From contig CAIYSZ010000077.1 in assembly GCA_903928965.1 (NCBI GenBank), positions 1-55,174 of the forward strand: 55,174 nucleotides of DNA, in the 5' to 3' direction. This document shows, in pieces, positions 37,116 to 47,199 of this stretch. Each line of letters begins with the position of its first letter. Positions within the stretch are counted from its first letter, which is position 1. Origin of the DNA: an uncultured Pseudomonadota bacterium. GTDB lineage: Bacteria; Pseudomonadota; Gammaproteobacteria; Methylococcales; Methylomonadaceae. The notes under the pieces were generated by a model that was given only the letters and a program-made list of their open reading frames with translations, ran no database searches and was not told where the DNA came from. The position numbers were made by a program, and so were the translations under genes.

Positions 37116-38308
37116 AAACCGGCGGCGGCGAAACCGCGCGCCAAATCGGCCTTGATATCCTCCACGTTTTCCAGGCCGACGGAAATCCGCACCAAGCCGT
37201 CCTTAATCCCGGTTTGAGCTCGCTGCTCCGCGCTCAGACGGCCATGCGTAGTCGTGGCCGGATGCGTAATCGTCGTTTTCACGTCGCCCAAATTCGCCGT
37301 CACCGACAACCATTGCATGGCGTCGATAAACCGCCAGGCCTCGGCCTGGCCGCCGTCCAGCTCGAAACTGACCACCCCGCCGAAATATTTTTGCTGCCGT
37401 TTGGCCAACTCGTGCTGCGCATGCGAAGGCAAGCCCGGATAATGCACCGCCTTGACTCCGTTCCGTTGCTCCAACCAAAGCGCTAAAGCAAAGGCATTCT
37501 CGCAATGCGCGCGCATGCGCAAAGCCAAAGTCTCCAAACCGCCCAAGAACACCCAAGCATTGAACGGACTCATGCACGCGCCGCCGGTGCGCAAATACGG
37601 ATACAAATCTTTATCCATCAACTCAGCGCCGCCCGCCACCGCGCCGCCCACGCAACGCCCTTGGCCGTCAATATACTTGGTAGTCGAATGCACCACCAAG
37701 TCAGCGCCCAACGCAAGAGGCTGCTGCAAGACCGGGGTGCAAAACACGTTATCCACCACCAACAAACTGCCATTGCGGTGCGCAATCTCGGCCAGCGCCG
37801 CGATATCGGCGATTTCCATTAAAGGATTCGACGGCGTCTCCACAAACAAAAACCGCGTATTCGGCCTAATCGCCGCCGCCCAAGCATCCAAATCGGTCAG
37901 CGCCGCAAAATCCACCGCCACCCCGAATTTACCGAAGTAATTCTGAAACGCCAGCACCGTATTGCCGAACACGCTGCGCGAGCACAACACATGATCGCCG
38001 GCCTTCAACAACGCCATACCCACCGCCATGATCGCCGCCATGCCGGAAGAAAAGGCCAAGCAACGCTCGCCGCCCTCCAGACTAGCCAAGCGCTCCTGAA
38101 ACGCCGCTACCGTCGGATTGGTGAAACGTGAATAAATATTGCCTTCCTGCTTGCCGGTAAAGCGCAACGCCGCCTGCTCCGCATCGGCGAACACATAGCT
38201 GGAAGTAGCGAAAATCGGGATGCTATGCTCATCCTCCGGGCCGCGCCGGTGTCCGGTCCTGATCGCCCGCGTTTCGGCGGCAACGTCGCTCCAATCGAAT
38301 TCAGTCAT
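37112..38308 (-). CDS. metZ: O-succinylhomoserine sulfhydrylase
   Basis: A 398-residue fold-type I PLP enzyme of the Cys/Met metabolism family that makes homocysteine directly from O-succinylhomoserine and sulphide. The PLP lysine is in VVHSTTKYIDGQGR, the phosphate-binding SSGMAAIMAVG and the VETPSNPLMEIADI stretch are typical, and SVGLENVEDIKADL ends the protein. The position directly after purF is the same as metZ in Pseudomonas, which favours MetZ over MetB. It is the last gene of the ten-gene minus-strand cluster. Confidence 0.93.
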   Translation of the reverse strand: MTEFDWSDVAAETRAIRTGHRRGPEDEHSIPIFATSSYVFADAEQAALRFTGKQEGNIYSRFTNPTVAAFQERLASLEGGERCLAFSSGMAAIMAVGMALLKAGDHVLCSRSVFGNTVLAFQNYFGKFGVAVDFAALTDLDAWAAAIRPNTRFLFVETPSNPLMEIADIAALAEIAHRNGSLLVVDNVFCTPVLQQPLALGADLVVHSTTKYIDGQGRCVGGAVAGGAELMDKDLYPYLRTGGACMSPFNAWVFLGGLETLALRMRAHCENAFALALWLEQRNGVKAVHYPGLPSHAQHELAKRQQKYFGGVVSFELDGGQAEAWRFIDAMQWLSVTANLGDVKTTITHPATTTHGRLSAEQRAQTGIKDGLVRISVGLENVEDIKADLARGFAAAGF

Positions 38309-38329
38309 AAAATCCCCATTAGAAACTCT

Positions 38330-39838
38330 CTATTTAGCATTCTGCAACTCATGCTGACGATTCAAATGCCGCGCCTCTTTCGCGTTGTCGTTGCGTAAAG
38401 CCTCCACCCGCGCCAGATAAGCGTCGTCGATATCGCCGGTAATATAATCCCTCGTAAAGCATGAAGTGTCGAAATGCTTGATGTGCTGATTGCCCCGGCC
38501 CACGGCGTCGATCAAATCCTCGAAATCCTGATAAATCATCCGGTCGGCGCCGATGGCCGCGCACACCTCTTCCTCGCTACGGTCATGCGCGATCAACTCC
38601 TTCACCGCCGGCATGTCGATGCCATAGACATTAGGATAACGCACCGGCGGCGCGGCTGAAGCGAAATACACCTTTCGCGCCCCGGCGGAACGCGCCATCT
38701 GAATAATCTGCTCAGAGGTAGTGCCGCGCACAATCGAATCGTCCACCAACAACACGTTCTTACCGCTAAACTCCAGTGAAATGGCGTTCAGCTTTTGCTT
38801 CACCGATTTCTGGCGCATTTTCTGCCCCGGCATGATAAACGTGCGACCGATATAGCGGTTCTTCATGAAGCCCTCGCGAAACTTGACCCCCAAATCATGC
38901 GCCATCTGCAACGCCGCGGTGCGGCTGGTGTCCGGAATCGGAATGACCACATCGATATCATGATTCGGCCACTCGCGCAAAATCTTGCGCGCCAGCTTTT
39001 TGCCCATGCGCATGCGCGCCTTGTACACCGAAATATTATCAATAATCGAATCCGGCCGCGCGAAATACACATACTCGAAAATACACGGGCAATGATCCGT
39101 TTGCTCGGCGCATTGCCGCACATGCAAAGTGCCGTTGGATTCTATGAATACCGCCTCGCCCGGCGCCAAATCACGGATCAACTGAAAGTCCAGCACATCC
39201 AGCGCCACGCTCTCCGAAGCAATCATATAATCCAGACCGCCGGCGTCGTTGGCGCGCTTGCCAAACACTATCGGCCGAATGCCATGCGGATCGCGAAATC
39301 CCAAAATACCGTAACCGGCAATCATCACCGTCACCGCGTAAGCCCCGCGGCAGCGTTGATGCACCCGCGACACCGCCGCGAACACGTCCTCGGCCGTCAG
39401 CGTCATCTTACGCATCTGCTGCAACTCGTGGGCGAAGACATTCAACAACACCTCGGAATCGGAATCAGTATTGATATGCCGTAAATCGTCCTCGAACAAC
39501 CGCACCTTCAACTCTTCGGTATTGGTCAAATTGCCGTTGTGCGCCAAGGTCAGGCCAAACGGCGAATTCACGTAAAACGGCTGCGCCTCCGCCGAGTTGG
39601 TGCAACCGGCGGTCGGATAACGCACATGACCTATCCCCATATGCCCTTTCAAAAGCATCATTTGATCGGACGAAAACACATCGCGCGCCAAACCGTTATC
39701 CTTGCGCAAGTACAAACGCGAACCATCGCACGTAGCGATGCCGGCCGCGTCTTGCCCACGGTGCTGCAACACGGTGAGGGCATCATACAAATCTTGATTG
39801 ACACTTTGATTTGCAACAATTGCGGCAATACCACACAT
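38330..39838 (-). CDS. purF: Amidophosphoribosyltransferase
   Basis: A 502-residue enzyme for the first committed step of purine synthesis. Removal of Met exposes Cys2 (MCGIAAIV), the glutaminase nucleophile. HRGQDAAGI and GHVRYPTAG belong to the glutaminase domain, and [14 protein letters not shown] is the PRPP-binding loop of the phosphoribosyltransferase domain. There is no propeptide or iron-sulphur cysteine set, so it is of the E. coli type. It lies between cvpA and metZ with gaps of 14 and 21 bases. Confidence 0.98.
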   Translation of the reverse strand: MCGIAAIVANQSVNQDLYDALTVLQHRGQDAAGIATCDGSRLYLRKDNGLARDVFSSDQMMLLKGHMGIGHVRYPTAGCTNSAEAQPFYVNSPFGLTLAHNGNLTNTEELKVRLFEDDLRHINTDSDSEVLLNVFAHELQQMRKMTLTAEDVFAAVSRVHQRCRGAYAVTVMIAGYGILGFRDPHGIRPIVFGKRANDAGGLDYMIASESVALDVLDFQLIRDLAPGEAVFIESNGTLHVRQCAEQTDHCPCIFEYVYFARPDSIIDNISVYKARMRMGKKLARKILREWPNHDIDVVIPIPDTSRTAALQMAHDLGVKFREGFMKNRYIGRTFIMPGQKMRQKSVKQKLNAISLEFSGKNVLLVDDSIVRGTTSEQIIQMARSAGARKVYFASAAPPVRYPNVYGIDMPAVKELIAHDRSEEEVCAAIGADRMIYQDFEDLIDAVGRGNQHIKHFDTSCFTRDYITGDIDDAYLARVEALRNDNAKEARHLNRQHELQNAK

Positions 39839-39852
39839 AGCTTACTCGGTTG

Positions 39853-40374
39853 TTAACGAAATTTCAGATAGTCCGCCACATTGGACGGCAAGCGGTCTTT
39901 CAGCCACAAGGCCAGATTTTGAAACGGCGGAATTAATTGCGACGCCTTCCACCAAGGGTCTTGCGGCAATGGCGTCAAGCCGGCCAACAAAATCAGCAGC
40001 GCCACCACAAACATGCCGCGGAACAAACCGAAGCCCATGCCTAACAAACGGTCGCTGCCCGTGAGTCCGGTTCTGTCCACCAACTGCGACAACAAGGAAC
40101 TTAACAAACCGGCCACCACCAGCACCAGGAAAAACAACAACATAAACGCCAAGCCGATGCGTAGCGAAGGGTAATCAATTTGTTTCTCAAACAATTGCGC
40201 CAGATCGTGACAATAGTGCATGCCCGTCCACACCGCCGCCGCCCAAGCTAATAAACCGAAGGCTTCCTTAATAAAGCCGCGGAAAAAACCGGTCATCGCC
40301 GATATGAACATGATCCCGGCGATAACATAATCCGCCCAAATCCACTTACTCGTGACCAACAACTCAGTCGTCAT
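39853..40374 (-). CDS. cvpA: CvpA family membrane protein
   Basis: A 173-residue inner-membrane protein with four hydrophobic segments (about 12-34, 35-53, 69-92 and 107-129). The segment FISAMTGFFRGFIKEAFGLLAWAAAVW is typical of the start of CvpA, and DRLLGMGFGLFRGM marks the third helix region. CvpA was first linked to colicin V production and more recently to envelope integrity; its molecular role is open. It is encoded just before purF, as in E. coli and Pseudomonas. Confidence 0.92.
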   Translation of the reverse strand: MTTELLVTSKWIWADYVIAGIMFISAMTGFFRGFIKEAFGLLAWAAAVWTGMHYCHDLAQLFEKQIDYPSLRIGLAFMLLFFLVLVVAGLLSSLLSQLVDRTGLTGSDRLLGMGFGLFRGMFVVALLILLAGLTPLPQDPWWKASQLIPPFQNLALWLKDRLPSNVADYLKFR

Positions 40375-40398
40375 TTTGCCATCCGCATAGCCGCCTGT

Positions 40399-41259
40399 TT
40401 ATTCGTCCGGCGCAACGAAAGTAGGCACATTAATCTGCATCAATTTATTTTTCGTGGCGTGAGCCTTGGCCTTATCTGAAATCGGCCCGATTCTGACCTT
40501 ATACACCACGCCTTTTTCCGACGTCGCTTCCTTTATCGCGGCCGGAAAACCTTGTTGGCTCAAGCGCTCCTGCAAGGCCACGGCATTGGATTTCTGGACA
40601 AAGGTTCCGGCGTTCAAATAAACGCGGGTGCCGCCAGCGGGGGCTTCGGCCGGTTTAGGCGCGGATTCCGCCTCGGGAGTCTGAGCCGGTTTTGCCGGGG
40701 CGGCCACGGCCGAAGAAGCCGGAACCGGTTTAGATGCGGCTGCCGAAGCGGAAGCTTGAGCCGGTTTAGACGCAGTTCCGGAAGCGGAAGCCTGAGCCGA
40801 CGCCTCCGCCGGCTTGACGGCCGGTTTGGCCGGTTTCGGCGCGGCGGCCGGTTTCGGCGGCGAAGTCGCCGGTTCCTCTCCAGCCATAAACCTTGACTCG
40901 CCCGCGCGCCGGGATGCAGACGCTCCGGCGGCTGGATGACGCGCCGGAGCCGCAACGGCATGCGCCGGCGGCTCGCCCTCGTCCTCATCTGGAAACGCAG
41001 GCGCGTTCGCAACCGGAGCGGCCGGCTTCAAAGAATCCTCGGTCGGCGCGTTCAACAACGGGGCCACCGCCTCCTCGGGTTTTTGCGGCAACGGCGCGAT
41101 ATCCACATCCCGCGCCTTGGGCGGGGCATCCGGAATTTTCACTTCCACCGGCTTATTGGGATTTTCTATCGGCTCATCGAACAACATCGGCACAAAAATC
41201 GCCGCCAGCGCAGTGATAATCGCCGCGCCTATCAACCGCTGTTTCAATTCCTGATCCAT
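40399..41259 (-). CDS. dedD: DedD-like SPOR-domain cell division protein
   Basis: A 286-residue bitopic protein. Residues 1-9 are cytoplasmic, and a single membrane helix (about 10-28, IGAAIITALAAIFVPMLF) is followed by a long Pro/Ala/Lys/Ser linker (about 35-208). The C-terminal SPOR domain (about 209-285) begins RVYLNAGTFVQKSNA and includes VVYKVRIGPI. SPOR domains bind denuded septal peptidoglycan, so the protein should collect at the division site. The linker consists of degenerate KPAxA/ASASAAASKP repeats at both DNA and protein level and is the least conserved part. The folC-dedD-cvpA-purF order is the same as in E. coli. Confidence 0.9.
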   Translation of the reverse strand: MDQELKQRLIGAAIITALAAIFVPMLFDEPIENPNKPVEVKIPDAPPKARDVDIAPLPQKPEEAVAPLLNAPTEDSLKPAAPVANAPAFPDEDEGEPPAHAVAAPARHPAAGASASRRAGESRFMAGEEPATSPPKPAAAPKPAKPAVKPAEASAQASASGTASKPAQASASAAASKPVPASSAVAAPAKPAQTPEAESAPKPAEAPAGGTRVYLNAGTFVQKSNAVALQERLSQQGFPAAIKEATSEKGVVYKVRIGPISDKAKAHATKNKLMQINVPTFVAPDE

Positions 41260-41262
41260 GTG

Positions 41263-42537
41263 TTACCTCTGGGAAAATTTAGCCAAATATTCGGACACCA
41301 AAAAAAACGAACCGAAAACCAGAATCAATTCACCGGATTTGGCTTGCGCGCTCGCCGCCGCGAACGCCTCGGAAAAATCGCCGAAATCTTGGCGCACTTG
41401 GGCCACCTCTAGCTGCGCAAACACCCGCCGCATCAAATCCTCGCCGGCGGCGCGCTTATTACCCGGCAAAGGCGCTAAGTACCACATGTGAACATAATCG
41501 CGCATCAAAGCCACCACGCTGGCGATATCCTTATCTTTCATCATAGCAAATACGGCATGGATTGTGGTTTCAGCAAACCTTTCCCGCAAATGCTCGCACA
41601 ATGTCTCAACCGCCTGCGGATTATGCCCCACTTCCAGCAACACCGGCGGTTCGCCGGGAATCAACTGAAAACGGCCTAGCAAACGCGCCTGACCAACGCC
41701 GGCCGCGACCGACGCCGCCGAAACCGGCAAACGCCCCCGCAAACCGACCACCGCCATCACCGACGCCGCGGCATTGCGGTATTGATGCTCGCCCGGAAAC
41801 GCCGGCGGCGGCAAATCCGGCAAACAAACCTCGCCGCCACGCCATTCCCAGCCATTGTCTTGCCTACGGTAATAAAAATCGCGCCCGAATCGCAACAACC
41901 GCGCTCCGGTTTGCCGCGCGCTGTCCAACACGCTTTGCGGCGGCTCGCTTTCGCCGATGATCGCCGGCACGCCGGCGCGAAAAATTCCGGCTTTCTCGCG
42001 GCCTATCGCCTCCACCGTCGCCCCCAGCCAATCCATATGATCCAAGGCCACCGTGGTGATAATGGCCGCGTCCGAATCGACGATATTCACCGCATCCAAT
42101 CGGCCGCCAAGACCAACCTCCAACAAGCGCACGTCGACCTCGGCCTCGGCGAATAAAATCAAGGCGGCCAGGGTGCCGAATTCAAAAAAACTCAAACTGA
42201 CGCCGTCGCGGGCGGCGTCGATGCGTTCAAAGGCATTGCAAATCGCCGCGTCGGAGGCCGGAACCCCGTCGATGCAAATCCGCTCGTTGTAATGCAGAAT
42301 ATGTGGAGAAGTGTAAGCGCCAACCTTATAGCCCTGCGCCCGGTAGATGGCGCTCAACAACGCCACGCAAGAACCTTTGCCGTTGGTGCCGCCGACCGTA
42401 ATGGTCGGCGGCCGGGTCAAATGCAAACCCAATTTAGCGTAAACTTGCGTCACCCTATCCAAACCGAGGTCTACTAACCTAGGGTGCGACTGCTCCTGCC
42501 ATACTAACCAGGCAGACAGGGAATCAAAACGCGCCAT
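41263..42537 (-). CDS. folC: Dihydrofolate synthase/folylpolyglutamate synthase
   Basis: A 424-residue Mur-ligase-fold enzyme that makes dihydrofolate from dihydropteroate and glutamate and extends polyglutamate tails. The P-loop GGTNGKGSCVALLS, the SFFEFGTLAAL block, the VGLGGRLDAVN motif, TTVALDHMDWLG and the C-terminal domain starting near LLGRFQLIP are clear. It follows accD by 14 bases and precedes dedD by 3, so co-transcription is likely. folP, an earlier step of the same pathway, is elsewhere in the window. Confidence 0.95.
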   Translation of the reverse strand: MARFDSLSAWLVWQEQSHPRLVDLGLDRVTQVYAKLGLHLTRPPTITVGGTNGKGSCVALLSAIYRAQGYKVGAYTSPHILHYNERICIDGVPASDAAICNAFERIDAARDGVSLSFFEFGTLAALILFAEAEVDVRLLEVGLGGRLDAVNIVDSDAAIITTVALDHMDWLGATVEAIGREKAGIFRAGVPAIIGESEPPQSVLDSARQTGARLLRFGRDFYYRRQDNGWEWRGGEVCLPDLPPPAFPGEHQYRNAAASVMAVVGLRGRLPVSAASVAAGVGQARLLGRFQLIPGEPPVLLEVGHNPQAVETLCEHLRERFAETTIHAVFAMMKDKDIASVVALMRDYVHMWYLAPLPGNKRAAGEDLMRRVFAQLEVAQVRQDFGDFSEAFAAASAQAKSGELILVFGSFFLVSEYLAKFSQR

Positions 42538-42551
42538 TTCCTGTCAATAGC

Positions 42552-43454
42552 TTAGGCCGGCTGACCTTCGCCGGCGAATACCGCCGGCTCGGAGGGAACA
42601 CGGGCGGCGCATAGAATCGAAAGAATATCCGAAATCTTGTCGCGCATTTCCCGCCGATCAATAATCATATCAATGGCGCCATGCTCCTGCAAAAACTCAC
42701 TGCGTTGAAAACCCTCGGGCAATTTTTCCCGCACCGTCTGTTCGATCACCCGCGGACCCGCGAAACCGATCAAAGCGTCCGGCTCCGCTACGTTCAAATC
42801 GCCCAACATGGCCAAACTCGCGGACACCCCGCCCATGGTCGGATCGGTCATGAAAGAAATATAAGGAATGCCCGCGGCCGCCAACCGGGTCAAGGCGGCG
42901 CTGGTTTTGCTCATCTGAAACAAAGAAAACAAGGACTCCTGCATCCGCGCGCCGCCGCTGGCGCTAAACACGATCAACGGCGATTGGGTGCGCAAGCTCT
43001 CATTAACCGAGCGCACAAAACGCTCGCCGACCACAGAACCCATGGAACCGCCCATGAAACCGAAATCGAACGCCGCCGCCACCACCTCGCGGCCCTTTAG
43101 CAAGCCCTTCATCGCCACCAAAGCCTCGGATTCGCTGCTTTGCTTATGCGCCGCCGCCAAGCGGTCCCGGTACTTCTTACTATCCTTGAACTTTAACGGA
43201 TCGCTAGGTTTCAAATTCGCGCCGATTTCCTGACGGCCTTCCTCGTCCAGAAACATATTCAAGCGCACGCGGGCGGAAATACGCATATGGTGCTCGCACT
43301 TCGGGCAGACATGGTAATTCTTCACCAACTCCGCATTATACAAAATCGCGTCGCAACTAGGGCACTTGCTCCATAAACCCTCCGGCACGCTAAAGCGCTT
43401 CTCGGTAACCTCGGTTCTAATAATGGAGGGAACTAATTTTTCAAACCAACTCAT
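42552..43454 (-). CDS. accD: Acetyl-CoA carboxylase carboxyltransferase subunit beta
   Basis: A 300-residue subunit that, with AccA, moves the carboxyl group from biotin carrier protein to acetyl-CoA to give malonyl-CoA. A four-cysteine zinc ribbon (Cys31, Cys34, Cys50, Cys53) at the N-terminus is followed by the crotonase-like core with [14 protein letters not shown] and [12 protein letters not shown], the acetyl-CoA oxyanion region. The partner accA is also in this window (49209-50180). It sits between trpA and folC. Confidence 0.97.
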   Translation of the reverse strand: MSWFEKLVPSIIRTEVTEKRFSVPEGLWSKCPSCDAILYNAELVKNYHVCPKCEHHMRISARVRLNMFLDEEGRQEIGANLKPSDPLKFKDSKKYRDRLAAAHKQSSESEALVAMKGLLKGREVVAAAFDFGFMGGSMGSVVGERFVRSVNESLRTQSPLIVFSASGGARMQESLFSLFQMSKTSAALTRLAAAGIPYISFMTDPTMGGVSASLAMLGDLNVAEPDALIGFAGPRVIEQTVREKLPEGFQRSEFLQEHGAIDMIIDRREMRDKISDILSILCAARVPSEPAVFAGEGQPA

Positions 43455-43477
43455 AAGGCTCTAACTCTAGACATGCT

Positions 43478-44281
43478 TCAACTATCCATCGCCTGCCGCA
43501 TGGATTGTAATAAGGCGATTATTTCCTTCTCAGCCTGTAGTGGATCGTCAAGATGCTGTTCAATTTTACTGATCAAGGCGCTGCCCACCACCACACCGTC
43601 CGCCAGTTTGGCGATAACGGCCGCGGTTTCCGCGTCCTTCACTCCGAAACCGACACAAATCGGCAATTGCGTATTGGCGCGAATTTCCAATAACTTTCGT
43701 TCCACCTCGCCGGTATCCAAATGTCCGGCTCCGGTTACCCCTTTCAAGGATACATAATATAAATAACCACTGCCGGCCGCATCCATTTGCCGAATGCGCT
43801 CAGGGCCGCTATTCGGAGCCAGCAGAAAAATCTGATCGACTTCCCGCTCGCGCAACAAGACTACGCAATTCGCGCACTCCTCCGGCGGCATATCCACCGT
43901 CAACACCCCGTCGATATCCGCGCGCCGCGCCGCGTTGGCGAACGCTTCGTAACCCATGATCTCAATCGGATTCAAATACCCCATCACCACCAGCGGCGTG
44001 GATTGATCCTGCCTCCGAAACTCGGCCGCCAGCGCCAACACTTTGCTCAAGCCAACTTTATGCGCCAAGGCCCGCTCGCTGGCCCGCTGAATCACCGGAC
44101 CGTCCGCCATGGGATCGGAAAACGGCGCGCCCAACTCAATGATATCCACCCCGGCGGCCACCATTTTATGCATCAACGGCACGGTAAACGCCGGATACGG
44201 ATCGCCCGCGGTAATAAACGGAATCAAGGCCTTACGGCCTTGAAGCTTCAATTCGGCAAACTTAGCGGCTAAACGGCTCAT
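43478..44281 (-). CDS. trpA: Tryptophan synthase alpha chain
   Basis: A 267-residue TIM barrel that cleaves indole-3-glycerol phosphate to indole and glyceraldehyde-3-phosphate. The catalytic Glu is in [15 protein letters not shown], which also carries the catalytic Asp, and the phosphate-binding end is [11 protein letters not shown] followed by GVVVGSALI. Its start codon overlaps the trpB stop by four bases, as expected for the coupled alpha-beta complex that channels indole. Confidence 0.97.
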   Translation of the reverse strand: MSRLAAKFAELKLQGRKALIPFITAGDPYPAFTVPLMHKMVAAGVDIIELGAPFSDPMADGPVIQRASERALAHKVGLSKVLALAAEFRRQDQSTPLVVMGYLNPIEIMGYEAFANAARRADIDGVLTVDMPPEECANCVVLLREREVDQIFLLAPNSGPERIRQMDAAGSGYLYYVSLKGVTGAGHLDTGEVERKLLEIRANTQLPICVGFGVKDAETAAVIAKLADGVVVGSALISKIEQHLDDPLQAEKEIIALLQSMRQAMDS

Positions 44282-45480
44282 AATTTAATTCCCTCGTATT
44301 GCGCGATAGTTTGCATATCCTTGTCGCCGCGTCCCGACAAATTGACGATAATGATTTGATCCTTGGCCATGGTTGGGGCCAACTTGGAGACATAGGCCAT
44401 AGCGTGGCTGGACTCCAACGCCGGGATAATCCCCTCCATTTTGGTCAGCGCGTGAAAACCGCCCAAAGCCTCTTCGTCGGTGATGCTCACGTATTGCGCG
44501 CGGCCGGAGTCCTTCAACCACGCATGTTCAGGACCTACGCCCGGATAATCCAGGCCGGCGGAAATTGAATGCGTCTCAATAATCTCGCCGTCGTCATCCG
44601 CCATCAAATAAGTTCGGTTGCCGTGCAGCACACCCGGCCGGCCGGCGCTCAACGGCGCTGAATGGCGGCCTGTCTCAATCCCGTCGCCGGCGGCCTCCAC
44701 TCCGAACATTTTGACTCCGGCATCGTCGATAAACGGATAAAACAAACCAATCGCGTTGGAACCGCCGCCGACGCAAGCCACCAGCGCATCCGGCAGCCTG
44801 CCGGCTTGCTCCAGGCATTGCTGCTTGGCCTCGCGCCCGATCACCGCCTGAAAATCCCGCACCATCGCCGGATACGGATGCGGCCCGGCCACGGTGCCGA
44901 TAATATAAAAGGTATGGTCGATATTCGTCACCCAATCGCGCAAAGCCTCGTTTAAGGCATCCTTTAGCGTTTTAGAACCCGACTGCACCGGCACAACCGT
45001 CGCCCCCAGCAATTTCATCCGGTAGACATTCAATGACTGCCGCGCCACATCCACCGCGCCCATGTAAACCACGCACTCCAACCCCAGACGCGCCGCCACG
45101 GTGGCGGTCGCCACCCCATGTTGGCCGGCGCCGGTCTCGGCAATGATTCGCGTCTTGCCCATGCGCTTGGCCAACAAGGCCTGACCCACGGTATTATTCA
45201 CCTTATGCGCGCCGGTATGGTTCAAATCCTCGCGCTTCAAATAAATTTGCGCGCCCCCCAGCTCCCGGCTCCAACGCTCGGCATGGTACAAGGGCGACGG
45301 CCGGCCGACGTAATGCTTTAAATCGGCGTCCAATTCGGCGACAAAATCCTGGTCGCTTAAATAATGCTGATAGGCCTGGTTTAATTCAGTGATCGCCGGC
45401 ATTAGCGTTTCCGCCACGAAAATACCGCCATAAGGCCCGAAATGGCCTAAGGCGTCCGGCATATCGTATTTAGCTGTCAT
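44278..45480 (-). CDS. trpB: Tryptophan synthase beta chain
   Basis: A 400-residue PLP enzyme that condenses indole with serine. The PLP lysine is in [15 protein letters not shown], the catalytic Glu in [11 protein letters not shown], and the phosphate loop is [10 protein letters not shown]. Length and motifs match the TrpB1 form that pairs with TrpA, and trpA overlaps it downstream. Its own start overlaps the trpF stop by four bases, so trpF-trpB-trpA are translationally linked. Confidence 0.98.
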   Translation of the reverse strand: MTAKYDMPDALGHFGPYGGIFVAETLMPAITELNQAYQHYLSDQDFVAELDADLKHYVGRPSPLYHAERWSRELGGAQIYLKREDLNHTGAHKVNNTVGQALLAKRMGKTRIIAETGAGQHGVATATVAARLGLECVVYMGAVDVARQSLNVYRMKLLGATVVPVQSGSKTLKDALNEALRDWVTNIDHTFYIIGTVAGPHPYPAMVRDFQAVIGREAKQQCLEQAGRLPDALVACVGGGSNAIGLFYPFIDDAGVKMFGVEAAGDGIETGRHSAPLSAGRPGVLHGNRTYLMADDDGEIIETHSISAGLDYPGVGPEHAWLKDSGRAQYVSITDEEALGGFHALTKMEGIIPALESSHAMAYVSKLAPTMAKDQIIIVNLSGRGDKDMQTIAQYEGIKL

Positions 45481-46109
45481 GTTATTCTAATTGTTTGATA
45501 GGTTTTACTCAAAAATTCGGCCATCTTAGCCGGGTCCTTTATTCCCTTGGCCGCCTCCACCCCGCTGCTGACATCCAGCGCATGAGGATGAACCGCCGCG
45601 ATGGCCGCCGCCGCGTTATCCGCACGCAAACCGCCGGCCAAAATCACCGGCAAGGTCCGCAGCCTGGGAACCAGGCTCCAATCGAAACCGCCGCCGGTTC
45701 CGCCCCGCGCGCCATCCGGGACATAAGCATCCAGCAATAAACCGCGCGCGTCCTGATAACTTTGTTCGATTTCCGGGTAATTGAGTTCCGGCCGCATGCG
45801 TATCGCCTTAATATAAGGTTTCCCGTAACGCCGGCAATCCTCAGGACTCTCGTCGCCGTGAAACTGCAAACAATCCAGCGCCACCTCTCGCAACACCTGC
45901 TCCACATACGCCGGCTCGGCGTTAACAAACAAACCGGTCACGCCGACAAACGCCGGCAAGGCCGCGACGATGCGCCGCGCCTGCTGCAACTCGACGAAAC
46001 GCGGACTCCCTTCATAAAATACCAGGCCAATCGCATCCGCGCCCAACGTCGCCGCGCTCACCGCATCCTCGACCCTGGTAAAGCCGCATATTTTAACGCG
46101 AGTTCGCAT
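45477..46109 (-). CDS. trpF: Phosphoribosylanthranilate isomerase
   Basis: A 210-residue TIM barrel that isomerises N-(5-phosphoribosyl)anthranilate in tryptophan synthesis. The catalytic Cys is in [13 protein letters not shown], the conserved LQFHGDE strand and the LAGGLRADN phosphate site are present, and the general acid is the Asp of ALDVSSGVE. The start at ATG 46109 has GAGG six bases upstream; longer versions lack similarity. It heads the trp-acc-fol-pur-met cluster and borders the DnaA-box region. Confidence 0.95.
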   Translation of the reverse strand: MRTRVKICGFTRVEDAVSAATLGADAIGLVFYEGSPRFVELQQARRIVAALPAFVGVTGLFVNAEPAYVEQVLREVALDCLQFHGDESPEDCRRYGKPYIKAIRMRPELNYPEIEQSYQDARGLLLDAYVPDGARGGTGGGFDWSLVPRLRTLPVILAGGLRADNAAAAIAAVHPHALDVSSGVEAAKGIKDPAKMAEFLSKTYQTIRIT

Positions 46110-46135
46110 CATCCGCCTCATAAAAAAGGCTGTGT

Positions 46136-46144
46136 AGCATACCA
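46136..46144 (-). promoter_or_regulatory. Possible extended -10 promoter for trpF
   Basis: On the minus strand TGGTATGCT (46144-46136) fits TGn plus a -10-like TATGCT, about 27-35 bases before the trpF ATG. There is no convincing -35 and no trp attenuator or Trp-rich leader peptide. Confidence 0.28.
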
Positions 46145-46217
46145 CAGTCCCCTAATAATGCCTCGCCCATTTTTCTTAATCCGAAAGCCGGCACTACACA
46201 GACCGCTACCCACAAAC

Positions 46218-47199
46218 TTATCCACACCCGCCATGATAAACGATAAACCTCCGCCGCCGGCTGCAACCGGCCCGCTCCTTAAACCGCCCCGCCCCGGCAC
46301 GCTACAAGCAAGCGCTCGCCAACAAATCGCACCTACAAAAATAATCAACAACTTAAAAAACAAACCTCAAGTAAAATACAATAGTATCCGCTAAACCCAT
46401 CCGATTGACTAATTTGTAAACAATCCGTCAAAATTCACCGCTCGGCGGCAACTTAGCATCCCAGCGCACCGCTTGCCCACAAACTTATCCACAGCTTTTG
46501 TGGATTAACCCCCATAGCAACGGCATCCCAAAACCACGCATGACAACCGACCGTCTGGCAAAAATGTAATCAATCTGTAACAAGACCAAGCAGCGCAAGA
46601 AGCTACCTTCTAAGCCCACCCGTTACCCACAAACTTATCCACAGCTTTTGTGGATTAACCTCCATAGCGACGGCATCCCAAAACCACGCATGACAACCGA
46701 CCGTCTGGCAAAAATGTAATCAATCTGTAACAAGACCAAGCAGCGCAAGAAGTTACCTTCTAAGCCCACCCGTTACCCACAAACTTATCCACAGCTTTTG
46801 TGGATTAACTCTCATAGCGACGGCATCCCAAAACCACGCATGACAACCGACCGTCTGGCAAAAATGTAATCAATCAGTAACAAGACCAAGCAGCGCAAGA
46901 AGTTACCTTCTAAGCCCACCCGTTACCCACAAACTTATCCACAGCTTCTGGGGATAAGCCTAACCGCCGCCCGCCCCAGCAACGCCGCCTCGCTCAATAG
47001 TGGGTCCCCAAGTCCGGGCGCCGCCACTCGCCCCATAGCCCACAAAAAGTCATATACAAATCATTTAGTTAGATTAAAGCATTCAAATCAGCAATAACAC
47101 ATTTCGCCAAGCGAAATCAATCGCGACCAACCCGACCCGCGCCGACTATCCAACTAAAATCAAGCGCATCGCTACCACCAATGCACAAACTTATCCACA
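46218..47199 (+). promoter_or_regulatory. Cluster of six perfect DnaA boxes
   Basis: TTATCCACA occurs at 46218-46226, 46485-46493, 46635-46643, 46785-46793, 46935-46943 and 47191-47199, all in the same orientation. Each is preceded by CACAAAC, giving a shared 16-mer CACAAACTTATCCACA even in the two boxes outside the repeats. Inverted near-boxes follow the four middle ones: TGTGGATTA (46499-46507 and the equivalent places in copies 2 and 3), and TGGGGATAA at 46949-46957. TTATCCACA is the high-affinity DnaA site of E. coli. Confidence 0.75.
46476..46957 (+). repeat. 150-bp tandem repeat, three copies plus a partial fourth
   Basis: Copies at 46476-46625, 46626-46775 and 46776-46925 have an exact 150-base period with only a few substitutions. 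A fourth copy is limited to the first ~25-30 bases (46926-46957), the part with the DnaA box. Each unit holds one DnaA box, its inverted near-box and a conserved AAAATGTAATCAATCTGTAA tract. No reading frame runs through the array. Confidence 0.95.

Noticed and set aside
46109-46200. trp attenuator ahead of trpF
   Set aside because: No Trp-rich leader peptide and no alternative terminator/antiterminator hairpins were found.
46476-46957. CRISPR array
   Set aside because: The repeat unit is 150 bp and nearly the whole unit is repeated; there are no short repeats alternating with unique spacers, and no cas genes.
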